Part shown: piece by piece, positions 53,501-62,058 of the stretch
Numbering within the stretch: the first letter of the stretch is position 1
How the letters are laid out: the number at the start of each line of letters is the position of its first letter
Source: Leptolyngbya sp. SIO1E4
Lineage (GTDB): Bacteria; Cyanobacteriota; Cyanobacteriia; Phormidesmidales; Phormidesmidaceae
Direction: 5' to 3'
Assembly (NCBI GenBank): GCA_010672825.2
Contig: JAAHFU020000004.1
Span: 620,001 to 684,000 of the forward strand
Length of the DNA stretch: 64,000 nucleotides
Program-made: the position numbers and the translations under genes
The notes under the pieces: model-generated
The model's input: the letters and a program-made list of their open reading frames with translations, nothing else
What the model was told of the DNA's origin: nothing
Databases searched by the model: none

Positions 53501-56390
53501 TACCCCTGAGATCCTTCCATCACAGAACATCCCTGAGGTCTCGTCAGAGATCTCTGTTGACCGCCCGACGGCGTCAGCGGCTGAGTTGGCCCAGACGACA
53601 GAGGCCCCTGTGGAGTCGCGTGTCACTGAGACGCTTCAGCCCCAGCGCCTTCCAGAGGCATCCCCAGCAGACTCTGCCACTGTGCCTGAGGGGACTATTG
53701 AATCAGATGAGTCAGCGCCGACGTCCCCTTTCGCTCCCGAGAGTCCTGCCCGCGATCGCGAGCCTCCTACCCCTTCAAACACTGCGGATCCTCAAGCAAA
53801 TACAGTAGATGTTGCCAGCCTCAGCCCTGTTCAGGATGAGCCAATCGTACAGCGGCAAGCACCGTCACCCAGCGCTGCCGATATTTCGGCTGTGGACGTC
53901 TCTGTTCCTTCAACGTCCGATTCAAGAGCGTCCCTCTCAGGCGATACGATCGCCCCCCTTTCCCCGCCTACAGACACTCCAGAACCCGGCATAGAGGTTG
54001 CCCGTCCCAGCACTCCGACCCCGGACACATCCGCCGCGATCGCTGGGCAACCCCAGCCCCCCTCGCCCCGCTCCACCGAAGTAGAGCCAGCCCCCCCTTC
54101 CCCGCTCCCAGGCAATGACCTGGTTGAGCCAGCCTCGTCTGCCTCTGCTGCTGAAAGCGTTCAGAGATCCGCTGCGGCTGAAGTTTCCTCCTCTGCTGCT
54201 AACCAGGTTCCTGGAGAGCAAACGGCAAGTCTGCAGACAGACGTGTTGCAGGCAGAGCCCCCGGCGCGATCGCCTGATTCTCTCTCATCGCCATCTTTAG
54301 AGTCCGTCTCAGAAAGCGCCACTGCGGTTCCACAAACGCCTGAGCAGGCTGACGAGGTTCTGCAGAGAGCCCCCATTCAAGACACGTCAGTACCCCTTGA
54401 ACCCAGCCCAGATTCTCCCTCAACCACTATTCCAGCTCCCTCCGAACCATCTGCGTTCGACAACGCTTCTGCCGAAAATAGAGCGTCTTCACAGGCCGCC
54501 TCTAATGAAGCATCCAACTGGGCGATCGCTCCACCCACGACGCTCACTAGCCCAGCCGCGGAACCTACCCCCGTACCCGCCCCCGCAGCAGATGCTTCAG
54601 AAGCGCCGCCCATCCAGAGAGTTGCCAGCCCAGAGATCGCAACGCCTGATTTAACACCAGCAGCAGAACCACCCGCTGAAGACCGCTTAATTCAAGGTGA
54701 TTCCAGCTCAGGGACATTTGCCCCTGGAACCCCTGCGCCGCCTCAATCGCCGCCATCCCGCCCAGCGGCAGATCGGCCCGTCTTGTCAGGGGAACAAGAC
54801 CATCAGCTAACTGAAGAACCGACCTCACCCACTGCCGATGAAGTTCTCCAGCCCCAACTTGCCGCTGACGAAGCCTCTACAAGCCGAGAGGCACCTTCCC
54901 GTGAAGGGTTGCCAGCCCCAGAAATTTCCACACCGCCCCAACTTGCCGCTGACGAAACCTCCAGCGCCCCTGACCCGATTGACCGCGAAGGGTTGCCGCC
55001 TCAGGCTCCCGCTGCATCCTCCCACCCTGCCTCGGGCGAGACGGTCACTGCGCAGGCTAGCGCCCTTGGGGATAACCTGCAGCAGCCCCAGCAGCCCGTA
55101 CCCTCCCCCGATACACTCGCTGGCCCGGCGTCCCCAGCGTCCCCAGAGCACCCTGCTAACAGGCTGACCCAGGCAGGGCCGCAGGATGACACCCCCCCTG
55201 ATCCCCCTCGCGCTACTCCCGAACCGAGCCCCACACAGCAGTCTGTAGAGGCATCCCAGAGTGCCCCTGATGTGGTTTCCAGAGAAAGGTCTGCGGAAAC
55301 GCTCATCCGCAGTTCGGCAGACCAGAGCCCGCCTGCAGCCCCCCCAAGTATTGCGGACGAGGTGTCTGAGGTCAGGGCTTCTGATTTGGTGCAGGGGGCA
55401 GCGGCGCGGGCAGACGTCCCTGACCCGGCGGCGGCGCGGTCTGCCGATACGGTGAGTCCGTCCATGGCGGCACCATCAGAATCGCCAGTGGTTGACGATC
55501 CGACGGTCGATTCGGCTCTGGAGCAGCCCTTTCTTTCGGGCAATCGAGCCATACAGCGGTCTGTCGCGTTGCCCCAAGTCAATCAAGATCTGGGGGTGTA
55601 TACTCCCCTGCGATCGCCCCTGGCCCTCAATCCGTTAACCCCCGAGACCCGTGAGGCGGTGGAGTCTTTGCCAGAGGCGTCTGCCTCTGATCCCTCCGTT
55701 GCCGTTGACCCCCAGGCACCCAATGTCTGGCAGACCGGGTCACCCCTGGAGGATGCTCCCCCCCTTGGTCAACCCCCGAGTGCAGTGACATCTGATGAAG
55801 CGTCTGAGGCAGGCAGGGTGCAAAGGCAGCCGGAAGAATCCCCTGCTGAAGAGCGGCCCGTCGAGAGCCAGCCTTCAACCCCTGCCGAAACCGATTTGGC
55901 GTCGGCCTCAACAACGCCTCAGGCATGGGATAGCATTGCGGATTTACTGGCGCAATCATCCCCAGCGCCACCTGCGCCCACGGTTCAGGCATCTCCCCAG
56001 GCGTCACCCCAGGCATCATCATCTCGCAACGATCGCTCCCCATCGCTGCCTGCCTCTGAGGAAAGGGCGCCTGCGGTTGTCCCCGCGATCGCCTCACCAG
56101 ATCCCTTTCCGGATCTCCATGCGTTGGAGATTCCCTCTCCGGCCCTGCAACGACAACAGCAACCGGCAATCTCGACTTCTTTGTCCTCACCTGTCATTCA
56201 ACGATTTGCGACAGATGAGGGTAGCCCTTTGGCTGAATCGCAAACCGTGTCTGCCGAGGAGGACGACACCCCAGAGGATGCTGCAGAACAGTTCGAGCAA
56301 CTCGCTCAAATGATGTATCAGATGGTGCGTCAGCGCCTCGCCATAGAGCGAGAAAGACTGGGACGATTTGGGTCGGGTCGATTTCAATAG
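50529..56390 (+). CDS. Giant Pro/Ala/Ser/Glu-rich disordered eCIS-operon protein
   Basis: 1953 residues. A folded-looking start (YRPLNAHFAQGQLSSHLQFI, about 1-75) and a helical C-terminus (EQFEQLAQMMYQMVRQRLAI) flank about 1800 residues of low-complexity sequence. From about 430 to 1100 a degenerate unit of 65-75 residues recurs, marked by LQPQ(S/R)LSD, SA.PAAEL.Q.TEA and SSP.A. The motifs VIQRQ, ILQRQ, VLQRAP, IQRSV and VIQRF recur through the protein. There is no membrane helix, no catalytic motif and no Cys-rich part. Similar Pro-rich genes between tube and Afp7-like genes are known in outline, but I know no function. It is co-transcribed, starting 3 bp after tube 4. It is not a typical tape measure, which is helical. 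Confidence 0.85.
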   Translation: MSPSVPESAADRERADWESAQPLGIYRPLNAHFAQGQLSSHLQFIQPLGTRSLSVLQPQLFSSDPTFVPEEIGQSFEDFPFFEPPADPPAASLGEVRPSEQTPAPQLQKSEAAAITAASEAVSAPRSPLPPATSAPSPAAPSPAAPSSMEAIADAISADAISEEPDVSALEEPAPASPSTEFSTPASSAAQARPETLNPAELSPAPPFAGEDALNLPADNAPEVSPSVLQRAPTAPPAPERPLENRQADLPTAAAAPPTPSAQPPVSESSTPAIETAVEATSPPESNASPLSEDAIAPPAPPDTPQAKTTRSASSPSETADLPVIQRQPQSPPLSEITAAEASSPAETHDPGPPAPSVEEPGAIAAPASPTDSFPQSTEPLTGQSESPLPDVVDAGRPDMAPASVDESEMPLAATTSPAEPDILQRQGQAETSSPAADDLSQASAAELTQATEAPTASPTDENLQPQSSPEQFPAAADVSAAAAAEPVQMTELPRESPAPEVLQPQCLSDAPQPAAAADSVEAPAAELRQATEASAEPPEIEMLQSQSLSGVSPSTSDPRAEGSTESRQGADSAPPIEISETIPPSSPDSTEPFTVAQASPLPDGGTDDAGAQIPRSPGNDPGSDPVARAVSAAPEGLQPQRLSDSSPPTPATAATDISAVPAAELTQSTEASIASAADPSSPAAADPAADPSPVPAAELRQVTEPSMGSPTAEILQPQSLTDTSTPVSDDVSEVPAESAQITALSPTSSEPETLQAKSIPEAPPDSHGPVSKPTATASEALQPQRLSDLSHPTSADTSVTPTAELAPPAFPVDSPSEPSPPAADISAAPATELRQMPEASIAPPTAEVLQPQNLPEVSAPVSDDVSEVPAESAQTTELPPASSASEILQTQNIPAASPDSSNLVERATSAAPEALQPQSLSDPASSAADDLPITPTAELTQLTEVPVESPTAGILQPQSLPEGAASVSDNPSAAPLVESMQAIEAPVEASTPEILPSQNIPEVSSEISVDRPTASAAELAQTTEAPVESRVTETLQPQRLPEASPADSATVPEGTIESDESAPTSPFAPESPARDREPPTPSNTADPQANTVDVASLSPVQDEPIVQRQAPSPSAADISAVDVSVPSTSDSRASLSGDTIAPLSPPTDTPEPGIEVARPSTPTPDTSAAIAGQPQPPSPRSTEVEPAPPSPLPGNDLVEPASSASAAESVQRSAAAEVSSSAANQVPGEQTASLQTDVLQAEPPARSPDSLSSPSLESVSESATAVPQTPEQADEVLQRAPIQDTSVPLEPSPDSPSTTIPAPSEPSAFDNASAENRASSQAASNEASNWAIAPPTTLTSPAAEPTPVPAPAADASEAPPIQRVASPEIATPDLTPAAEPPAEDRLIQGDSSSGTFAPGTPAPPQSPPSRPAADRPVLSGEQDHQLTEEPTSPTADEVLQPQLAADEASTSREAPSREGLPAPEISTPPQLAADETSSAPDPIDREGLPPQAPAASSHPASGETVTAQASALGDNLQQPQQPVPSPDTLAGPASPASPEHPANRLTQAGPQDDTPPDPPRATPEPSPTQQSVEASQSAPDVVSRERSAETLIRSSADQSPPAAPPSIADEVSEVRASDLVQGAAARADVPDPAAARSADTVSPSMAAPSESPVVDDPTVDSALEQPFLSGNRAIQRSVALPQVNQDLGVYTPLRSPLALNPLTPETREAVESLPEASASDPSVAVDPQAPNVWQTGSPLEDAPPLGQPPSAVTSDEASEAGRVQRQPEESPAEERPVESQPSTPAETDLASASTTPQAWDSIADLLAQSSPAPPAPTVQASPQASPQASSSRNDRSPSLPASEERAPAVVPAIASPDPFPDLHALEIPSPALQRQQQPAISTSLSSPVIQRFATDEGSPLAESQTVSAEEDDTPEDAAEQFEQLAQMMYQMVRQRLAIERERLGRFGSGRFQ

Positions 56391-56423
56391 TCACTCATGC
56401 AGATTTGAAGGAGGGAAACAGCA

Positions 56424-56945
56424 ATGACCCTGGAAAAAGCCAAGCTGAAGGCCATCGACAATGACGTTGAAGATATTGAATTTATGTTTAACCCCAATGA
56501 GCTTTCCTTTGGGCGCAGCATGGAGTTGGAACAGGCCAAAGGGGCACACACTGGCACTGGGGAGAACAAAACGAGTTTTAAGTATCCCAAGCCCTATAGC
56601 TTGTCGATCAAGAACATCATTTTTGACACCTATGAAACAGGAGAAAATGTGTTGACCTATGTCGAGAAATTCACAAAGTCAGTAGAGTTTACTCAAAAAG
56701 GCGAAGGCGAAAAGAAACGCCCTCCCATTTATCTATTCACCTGGGGAAACAATCAATATCTTCGATGTTTTGTTAAAAGCCTTAACTTTAAACTCTCTCT
56801 ATTCTTGTCGGATGGTACACCCGTCAGGGCTAGCATCGATCTATCGTTAGAACAGGTCGAACTCGCGACCCCCTCTCGGGGTCAAAGCCCGGCCAACCCT
56901 ACGGCTGGTCAACGCCAATCTGCGCCCAGTATTTTCTTGTCCTAA
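56424..56945 (+). CDS. Afp7-like tube-to-spike adaptor (CIS_tube domain)
   Basis: 173 residues. It starts MTLEKAKLKAIDNDVEDIEF with MFNPNELSFGRS and SIKNIIFDTYETGENV, the signature of the CIS_tube family that joins the inner tube to the spike (Afp7). Homologues often end in a LysM domain; here a Pro/Ser-rich tail replaces it (ATPSRGQSPANPTAGQRQSA). GGAGGGAAAC precedes ATG. Confidence 0.88.
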   Translation: MTLEKAKLKAIDNDVEDIEFMFNPNELSFGRSMELEQAKGAHTGTGENKTSFKYPKPYSLSIKNIIFDTYETGENVLTYVEKFTKSVEFTQKGEGEKKRPPIYLFTWGNNQYLRCFVKSLNFKLSLFLSDGTPVRASIDLSLEQVELATPSRGQSPANPTAGQRQSAPSIFLS

Positions 56946-57088
56946 CAGTGTTTATCCGATGTCGATCATTGAATTAGACTGCTGAATTGGATCGCTGAGT
57001 CGAGCAGGATATCTGTAAACCGAGTGCTTATAGAAAAATGTAGTCAACGTATTGCCAAGGATCGTTAAACAGCAGGCTCTTAACCACC

Positions 57089-58927
57089 ATGCCCCAATCC
57101 ACCTACATATCAGAAATTAGTTTAGATATTCAAGGACAAAAAGCTCCTGACGCCCTCATGGAGGATCTGCTTCAAGTGATTGTGGAAGAAAGCCTCCATT
57201 TGCCGGGCATGTTTACCCTGATTATTAATAACGCCTATGCCCCTGGGCAAGAAGACGGCAAGTTCTGGAAGCATGAAGACCTCTTTGAAATTGGCAAATC
57301 TATCAAAATTGGGTTTAAGTCCAGTGCAACCAAGGCCCAAGCGTATGAAGAACAAATTTCAGGCGATGTTTTAGAGGGCGAAATTACAGCCATAGAAGCC
57401 AACTTCACATCCGGCTCGCAAGCCCCCATTATCATCCGAGGCTATGACGTTTCCCATCGTCTCAATCGAGGGCGTTTTAACCGCTCTTTTCAAAATATGA
57501 CCGACAGCGATGTGGTCAAAAAAGTGATTGGGGAAGTGGGCATTTCAGCTGGCACCATTGATGACAGCGGTGCCCCCCACGACTACATTTTTCAAGAAAA
57601 CCAAAACAACATGGAATTTTTGAGGGAACGGGCTGCCCGCAATGGGTTTGAACTGTTTGTTCAAAATAGCAAGCTGAATTTTCGTAAGCCGAAAGTGGAT
57701 GATTCCCTGTCGCTGAAGTGGCTACAAGACTTAAACAGTTTTCATGTGCGGATCAGTAGCGCTGAACAGGTGGGCAGTGTCGAGGTCAGAGGGTGGGATT
57801 ATGAACAGAAAAAGGCGATCGTGGCAACGCAGTCTTCTGAAAAAGTCTTAACTGAAACGGAATACGGCAGTGGCAAAGACACCAGTAGCGCCTTTAAGGA
57901 AAAGCCCGCAGATCCTAAGATGATTGTGGTTGATCAGCCTGTTTTTACCGCGAAAGAAGCTGACGCCATTGCCCAGGCAATTTTTGATGAGCTGGGGGGA
58001 GAATTTGTTCACGCTGATGCCAAAGCCGAGGGCAATCCCGACATTCGCCCGGGACGGGTTGTTGAGCTCAAAGAAATGGGCAAATACAGCGGCAAATACT
58101 ATGTCACAGACGTGCGGCATCTCCTGCGGGAGCGAATCTATTCCACAGAATTCAGCGTTCGTGGCCTGCGAGGGGGGGATCTGCTCTCCATTTTGGCCCC
58201 CCCAGTCAGACCCCGGGCTGGGCAGACGCTCATGGTCGGAATCGTCACTGAGAATAATGACCCCGAAGGGTTAGGCCGGGTTCGGGTCAAATGCCCGACC
58301 CTCACGGAAGACCATGAAAGCAACTGGGCCAGAGTGGTGGCGCCAGGGGCCGGTACCGACCGAGGCTTTGACTGTTTACCAGAGATTGAAGATGAAGTGT
58401 TGGTCGCCTTTGAGCATGGCAATATTCACCGGCCCTATGTCATCGGTGGCGTGTGGAATGGTCAAGATAAGCCCCCTGAAGCCATTCAAGAAACGGTCTC
58501 TAGCAGCAAAGTCAGGCTCAGAACCTTCAAAACTCGGACAGGGCATACGCTGCAATTTATTGAAGAAGATAAGGGCGGCAGCAAAAAAGGCATTCACTTA
58601 ATGAGCGTGTACGGCCATGAAATTTATCTAAACGATAGTGAAAAAGCCATTGAAATTAAGACGAAGGGAGGACATACGCTGAAATTAGACGATCAAGGTC
58701 GAGCCATTCAGATGAAATCTACCGGAAAGATTTCGCTGGAAGCGCCCCAAGATATCACCTTGAAAGTAGGAGGGTCCACCGTTCAATTAACCCCCATAGG
58801 CGTCACGGTTAAAGGGACCCAAACTCAAATCACCGGCGATGCCCAGACCCAAGTGGAAGGGAGCATGGTGACCGTTTCGGCTAAGGCGATCGCTAGCCTT
58901 AAAGCCGCCACTATCAAGCTCAATTAG
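57089..58927 (+). CDS. VgrG-type spike protein (Afp8-like)
   Basis: 612 residues. The gpD-like ring domains (about 1-350) contain VIVEESLHLPGMFTLIINNA, RGYDVSHRLNRGRFNRSFQN and FLRERAARNGFELFVQNSKL. The gp5/OB-fold region at about 379-455 has GIVTENNDPEGLGRVRVKCP and GVWNGQDKPPEA. Then comes a beta-helix spike of repeated short strands (GSTVQLTPIGVTVKGTQ). It would trimerise at the tip of the tube. It lies 12 bp before the PAAR-like gene. Confidence 0.95.
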   Translation: MPQSTYISEISLDIQGQKAPDALMEDLLQVIVEESLHLPGMFTLIINNAYAPGQEDGKFWKHEDLFEIGKSIKIGFKSSATKAQAYEEQISGDVLEGEITAIEANFTSGSQAPIIIRGYDVSHRLNRGRFNRSFQNMTDSDVVKKVIGEVGISAGTIDDSGAPHDYIFQENQNNMEFLRERAARNGFELFVQNSKLNFRKPKVDDSLSLKWLQDLNSFHVRISSAEQVGSVEVRGWDYEQKKAIVATQSSEKVLTETEYGSGKDTSSAFKEKPADPKMIVVDQPVFTAKEADAIAQAIFDELGGEFVHADAKAEGNPDIRPGRVVELKEMGKYSGKYYVTDVRHLLRERIYSTEFSVRGLRGGDLLSILAPPVRPRAGQTLMVGIVTENNDPEGLGRVRVKCPTLTEDHESNWARVVAPGAGTDRGFDCLPEIEDEVLVAFEHGNIHRPYVIGGVWNGQDKPPEAIQETVSSSKVRLRTFKTRTGHTLQFIEEDKGGSKKGIHLMSVYGHEIYLNDSEKAIEIKTKGGHTLKLDDQGRAIQMKSTGKISLEAPQDITLKVGGSTVQLTPIGVTVKGTQTQITGDAQTQVEGSMVTVSAKAIASLKAATIKLN

Positions 58928-58938
58928 GGAGGTAAACG

Positions 58939-59331
58939 ATGGCACTTCAAGTTTCTATGGGGGCCACCATGCAATGCACCTTTGGTGCTGCTCCGAGTTC
59001 CTTAGTGGTGATTCCGAAAGGCCCCCCCACCCTGGCGGGAGGCCCCTTGGCCGCCAACATTCTGGATCACGTGCCGATGATGAATATTTTGCCGTTTGGC
59101 CTGTGTTCCTCGATCGCCAATCCGACCGTCGCGACGGCGACCAGTGCGGCTTTGGGCGTTCTCACCCCGATGCCCTGCATCCCCGTGACCCCCACGCCTT
59201 GGGCCCCCGGCTCCCCGATGGTGCTGATTAACAATGCCCCGGCCCTGAACAACACATCAAAATGCCTGTGTACATGGGGTGGGGTTATTTCTATCCTGAA
59301 CCCCGGACAGGTCACTGTTTCAATTCCTTAG
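58939..59331 (+). CDS. PAAR-like tip protein (DUF4280)
   Basis: 130 residues. It starts MALQVSMGATMQCTFGAAPS, with the Cys-containing hairpins CTFGAAPS, FGLCSS, MPCIPVTP and CLCTWGG. DUF4280 proteins form the metal-bound sharp tip that caps VgrG spikes. It directly follows the VgrG gene. A strong GGGAGGTAAACG precedes ATG. Confidence 0.93.
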   Translation: MALQVSMGATMQCTFGAAPSSLVVIPKGPPTLAGGPLAANILDHVPMMNILPFGLCSSIANPTVATATSAALGVLTPMPCIPVTPTPWAPGSPMVLINNAPALNNTSKCLCTWGGVISILNPGQVTVSIP

Positions 59332-59421
59332 CGTCAATCCAATCGCCAAGCGCATTTGATTATGATGCTACTCATCCACTGGGTCATCCCGGTAGCCTGA
59401 ACTGTATTCCCAACCCCCGCA

Positions 59422-59838
59422 ATGCCAGAACCCGCCGACATCAAAACTACCATTGGCCAAGGCATCAGCTTCCCCACCCGAGTGAATGTTCAAGGGGGGC
59501 TGAAACTGAGTGGTTCGGCAACCAGTATCGAAGAATCGATCTATCTCATTTTGAGAACGAATATTGGTGAGCGCGTGTATCGCCCTGACTTTGGGTCTCG
59601 GCTTTCAGAAGTTGTGTTTGCGCCCCTGAATACCCAGACCCTCCTCTTGATTCGGCTGTATGTGGAGGAAGCCCTCAAGCTGTGGGAACCCCGCATCACC
59701 CTAGACGAAATTCGGACGGATCCGGATCCCGTGCAAGGTCGAGTTGACATCGTCATTACGTACTTCCCGAAGGATAGCTCTGATCGGCGCAGCCTCGTCT
59801 ATCCGTTCTATCTATTGCCCCCCGATGGACAGGAGTAG
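59422..59838 (+). CDS. gp25-like baseplate wedge protein (Afp9-like)
   Basis: 138 residues of the GPW/gp25 family. It starts MPEPADIKTTIGQGISFPTR, with ILRTNIGERVYRPDFGSRLS and EVVFAPLNTQTLLLIRLYVE. It nucleates sheath assembly at the baseplate. It lies 90 bp after the PAAR-like gene and 9 bp before the large baseplate gene. Confidence 0.93.
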   Translation: MPEPADIKTTIGQGISFPTRVNVQGGLKLSGSATSIEESIYLILRTNIGERVYRPDFGSRLSEVVFAPLNTQTLLLIRLYVEEALKLWEPRITLDEIRTDPDPVQGRVDIVITYFPKDSSDRRSLVYPFYLLPPDGQE

Positions 59839-59847
59839 TCATCATCT

Positions 59848-62049
59848 ATGCAGTTCGACTTTTTGCCCAACTTGCCCAAATCGGATCTCGATGATCGAAC
59901 CTTTAAGGATCTCGTCGATGAGTGCATCCTCAGGATCCCCCGCTACTGCCCTGAGTGGACAAACCATAATCCTGCGGATCCGGGCATTACGCTGATTGAA
60001 CTGTTTGCCTGGTTAACCGACCAGATGTTGCTGCGGTTTAACCAGGTGCCTCGGCGGAACTATGTCGCCTTTCTCGAACTTCTGGGCATTCGGCTGCAGC
60101 CTCCGGCCCCGGCTCACACCGAGGCGACCTTTTATCTCAGTCGTCCTCAAAGCGTGCAAGATCGCATCCCCGATGTGCCTGCAGGCACTGAGGTGGCGAC
60201 CGAACGCACGGAAACTGAAGAGGCGATTATTTTCAGTACCGATCACGCCTTAGCCATCGGGGTGCCGCGTTTGGTGCACTTCCTCACCACCGAGACGACC
60301 CAGCCAGAACCCCAGCGGTTGCGCGATCGCCTGATGAACTTCTGGACACAAGATTCAGACGGTCGTTGGACCGGGCCAGCTCAATCGATTTTTCAAGCCT
60401 ATCCAGACGTGGGTAACTGCTTTTATCTGGTGTTTGATCCGGCAGAACCCCTGGATGGCAATGTCATTGTGCTTGAGGTAGAAGGGGAGGCCGCCGGGTC
60501 TACGGGCATCAACCCAGATGATCCCCCCCTCTGTTGGGAGGCCTGGGATGGCCTGACCTGGCAGCCCATTTTGTTAATGCCTGCCGATGACGGCACCCGA
60601 GGATTTAGCTTTGATGACGATGGCCAGGGCTTGCAAACCGGTATCCGTCAGGCAGAGGTGACGCTGCACTTACCGATCAACTGGCCCTCCACTTATTTCT
60701 CGAACTACCATGGTCGCTGGGTGCGCTGTACCTACAGCCCTTCCCCCTATGCCGAACAAGCCGGGTATAGCCGCTCTCCCCAACTCACCGCCTTAAATGC
60801 CCGCAGCGTCGGCGGCACCAGCCCCGTTAGTCAATGTCGCCTCATCCGCAATGAACTGTTGGGGGAAAGTACGGGTAAGCCAGGTCAGTCCTTCCAGCTG
60901 CAAAACGGCTCTATTTTGCCTCGCCGGGAAGGGGAGCATCTCATTGTCACCTCCTCGGTGGGCCTGCAGGAGGAAATTTGGCAAGAAGTTCAAGACTTCT
61001 CAGACTCTGGCCCCAACGATCGCCACTACACCCTCGACTCGATTACCGGACAAATTCAGTTTGGCCCCCTGATTCGAGAATCGGCAAAGCTCAAGGAAGA
61101 AACTCAGTTTCGGCGGCAGATTCAACTGCAAGGGGCGCCAGTGATGGCCCCAGAGCTGTCTAGTTTAGAGGCACTGGAGCGGCAATATGGAGCGGTGCCT
61201 GCCCGGGGCACCACCCTGCGCATGGCCGCCTACCGGACGGGGGGCGGTGAACAAGGCAACGTGCAGCAGAGCACCTTACGGATTCTCAAATCAGCGGTGC
61301 CCTACGTGGCCCGTGTCGAAAACCATGCTCCTGCCATTAATGGCGCCAATGCAGAATCTTTAGAAGAAGCCGTCATTCGAGTCCCTAGCTTTCTGCGCAC
61401 CCGAGAACGCGCCGTTACCCCAGAGGATTTTGAAACCCTGGCGTGCCAGTCTAGCCGCGCCGTTGCCCGCGCCAATTGCCCGCGCCAACAGCCCGAAGCC
61501 GGGGCCGTTCTCCTACTGCTGGTGCCCCGCACCAATACCGCTGGGATCGATGACAGTGAAGGGATTGCCCCAGAGCGCTTAGTGCTGAGTCCACAGCTCC
61601 GCACCGAGGTGCTCACCTATCTGGACGATCGCCGACTGCTGGGGGTTGAGGTCAAACTGACCGAGCCCCAGTATGTTGGGGTGTCTGTCCAGGCAGAAGT
61701 GGGCATTGATCTGCAGCAATACGCCACCCTCCAGGCTCAGCAGGCGTTAACGCGATCGTTAGAAACCCAGCTATATCGCTTCTTGAACCCCCTCACCGGC
61801 GGCCTCCACGGAGACGGGTGGGACTTTGGGGCGCCCCTGTATAAGTCTGATATTGTGGGCCTGCTGCAGCAAACGCCGGGGGTTCGATATTTGGGGACGG
61901 TCGAACTCTTTGCCCTGTTTCGGGATGATGAAACCTGGATCCGCACCCTGGTTACAGAAGGGGCGATTAATCCGGGCCCGTCTGGGCTGATTTGCTCATG
62001 GGCAGATCCCAATTTGCGCTCTGCCCATGCCATCAGCCTGCGCTATTGA
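59848..62049 (+). CDS. Large baseplate assembly protein (Afp11, gpJ-like)
   Basis: 733 residues of the baseplate J family. It starts MQFDFLPNLPKSDLDDRTFK, with NHNPADPGITLIELFAWLTD, a family hallmark. Later come YGAVPARGTTLRMAAYRTGG, NGANAESLEEAVIRVPSFLR and VTPEDFETLA. It forms the wedge with gp25- and gpI-like partners. It is 9 bp before the next gene. Beta-rich insertions are visible around 190-320. Confidence 0.93.
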   Translation: MQFDFLPNLPKSDLDDRTFKDLVDECILRIPRYCPEWTNHNPADPGITLIELFAWLTDQMLLRFNQVPRRNYVAFLELLGIRLQPPAPAHTEATFYLSRPQSVQDRIPDVPAGTEVATERTETEEAIIFSTDHALAIGVPRLVHFLTTETTQPEPQRLRDRLMNFWTQDSDGRWTGPAQSIFQAYPDVGNCFYLVFDPAEPLDGNVIVLEVEGEAAGSTGINPDDPPLCWEAWDGLTWQPILLMPADDGTRGFSFDDDGQGLQTGIRQAEVTLHLPINWPSTYFSNYHGRWVRCTYSPSPYAEQAGYSRSPQLTALNARSVGGTSPVSQCRLIRNELLGESTGKPGQSFQLQNGSILPRREGEHLIVTSSVGLQEEIWQEVQDFSDSGPNDRHYTLDSITGQIQFGPLIRESAKLKEETQFRRQIQLQGAPVMAPELSSLEALERQYGAVPARGTTLRMAAYRTGGGEQGNVQQSTLRILKSAVPYVARVENHAPAINGANAESLEEAVIRVPSFLRTRERAVTPEDFETLACQSSRAVARANCPRQQPEAGAVLLLLVPRTNTAGIDDSEGIAPERLVLSPQLRTEVLTYLDDRRLLGVEVKLTEPQYVGVSVQAEVGIDLQQYATLQAQQALTRSLETQLYRFLNPLTGGLHGDGWDFGAPLYKSDIVGLLQQTPGVRYLGTVELFALFRDDETWIRTLVTEGAINPGPSGLICSWADPNLRSAHAISLRY

Positions 62050-62058
62050 GGAGGGCCT

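Noticed and set aside
50600-56390. Many long frames on both strands inside the giant gene
   Set aside because: They are frame shadows created by the GC-rich Pro/Ala/Ser codons. The 1953-codon frame fits operon spacing, and the others have Arg/Leu/His-biased composition.
50529-56390. Giant protein as the eCIS tape measure
   Set aside because: Tape measures are mostly helical with hydrophobic stretches. This one is Pro-rich and disordered, and the usual tape-measure position after the baseplate genes lies beyond the window.
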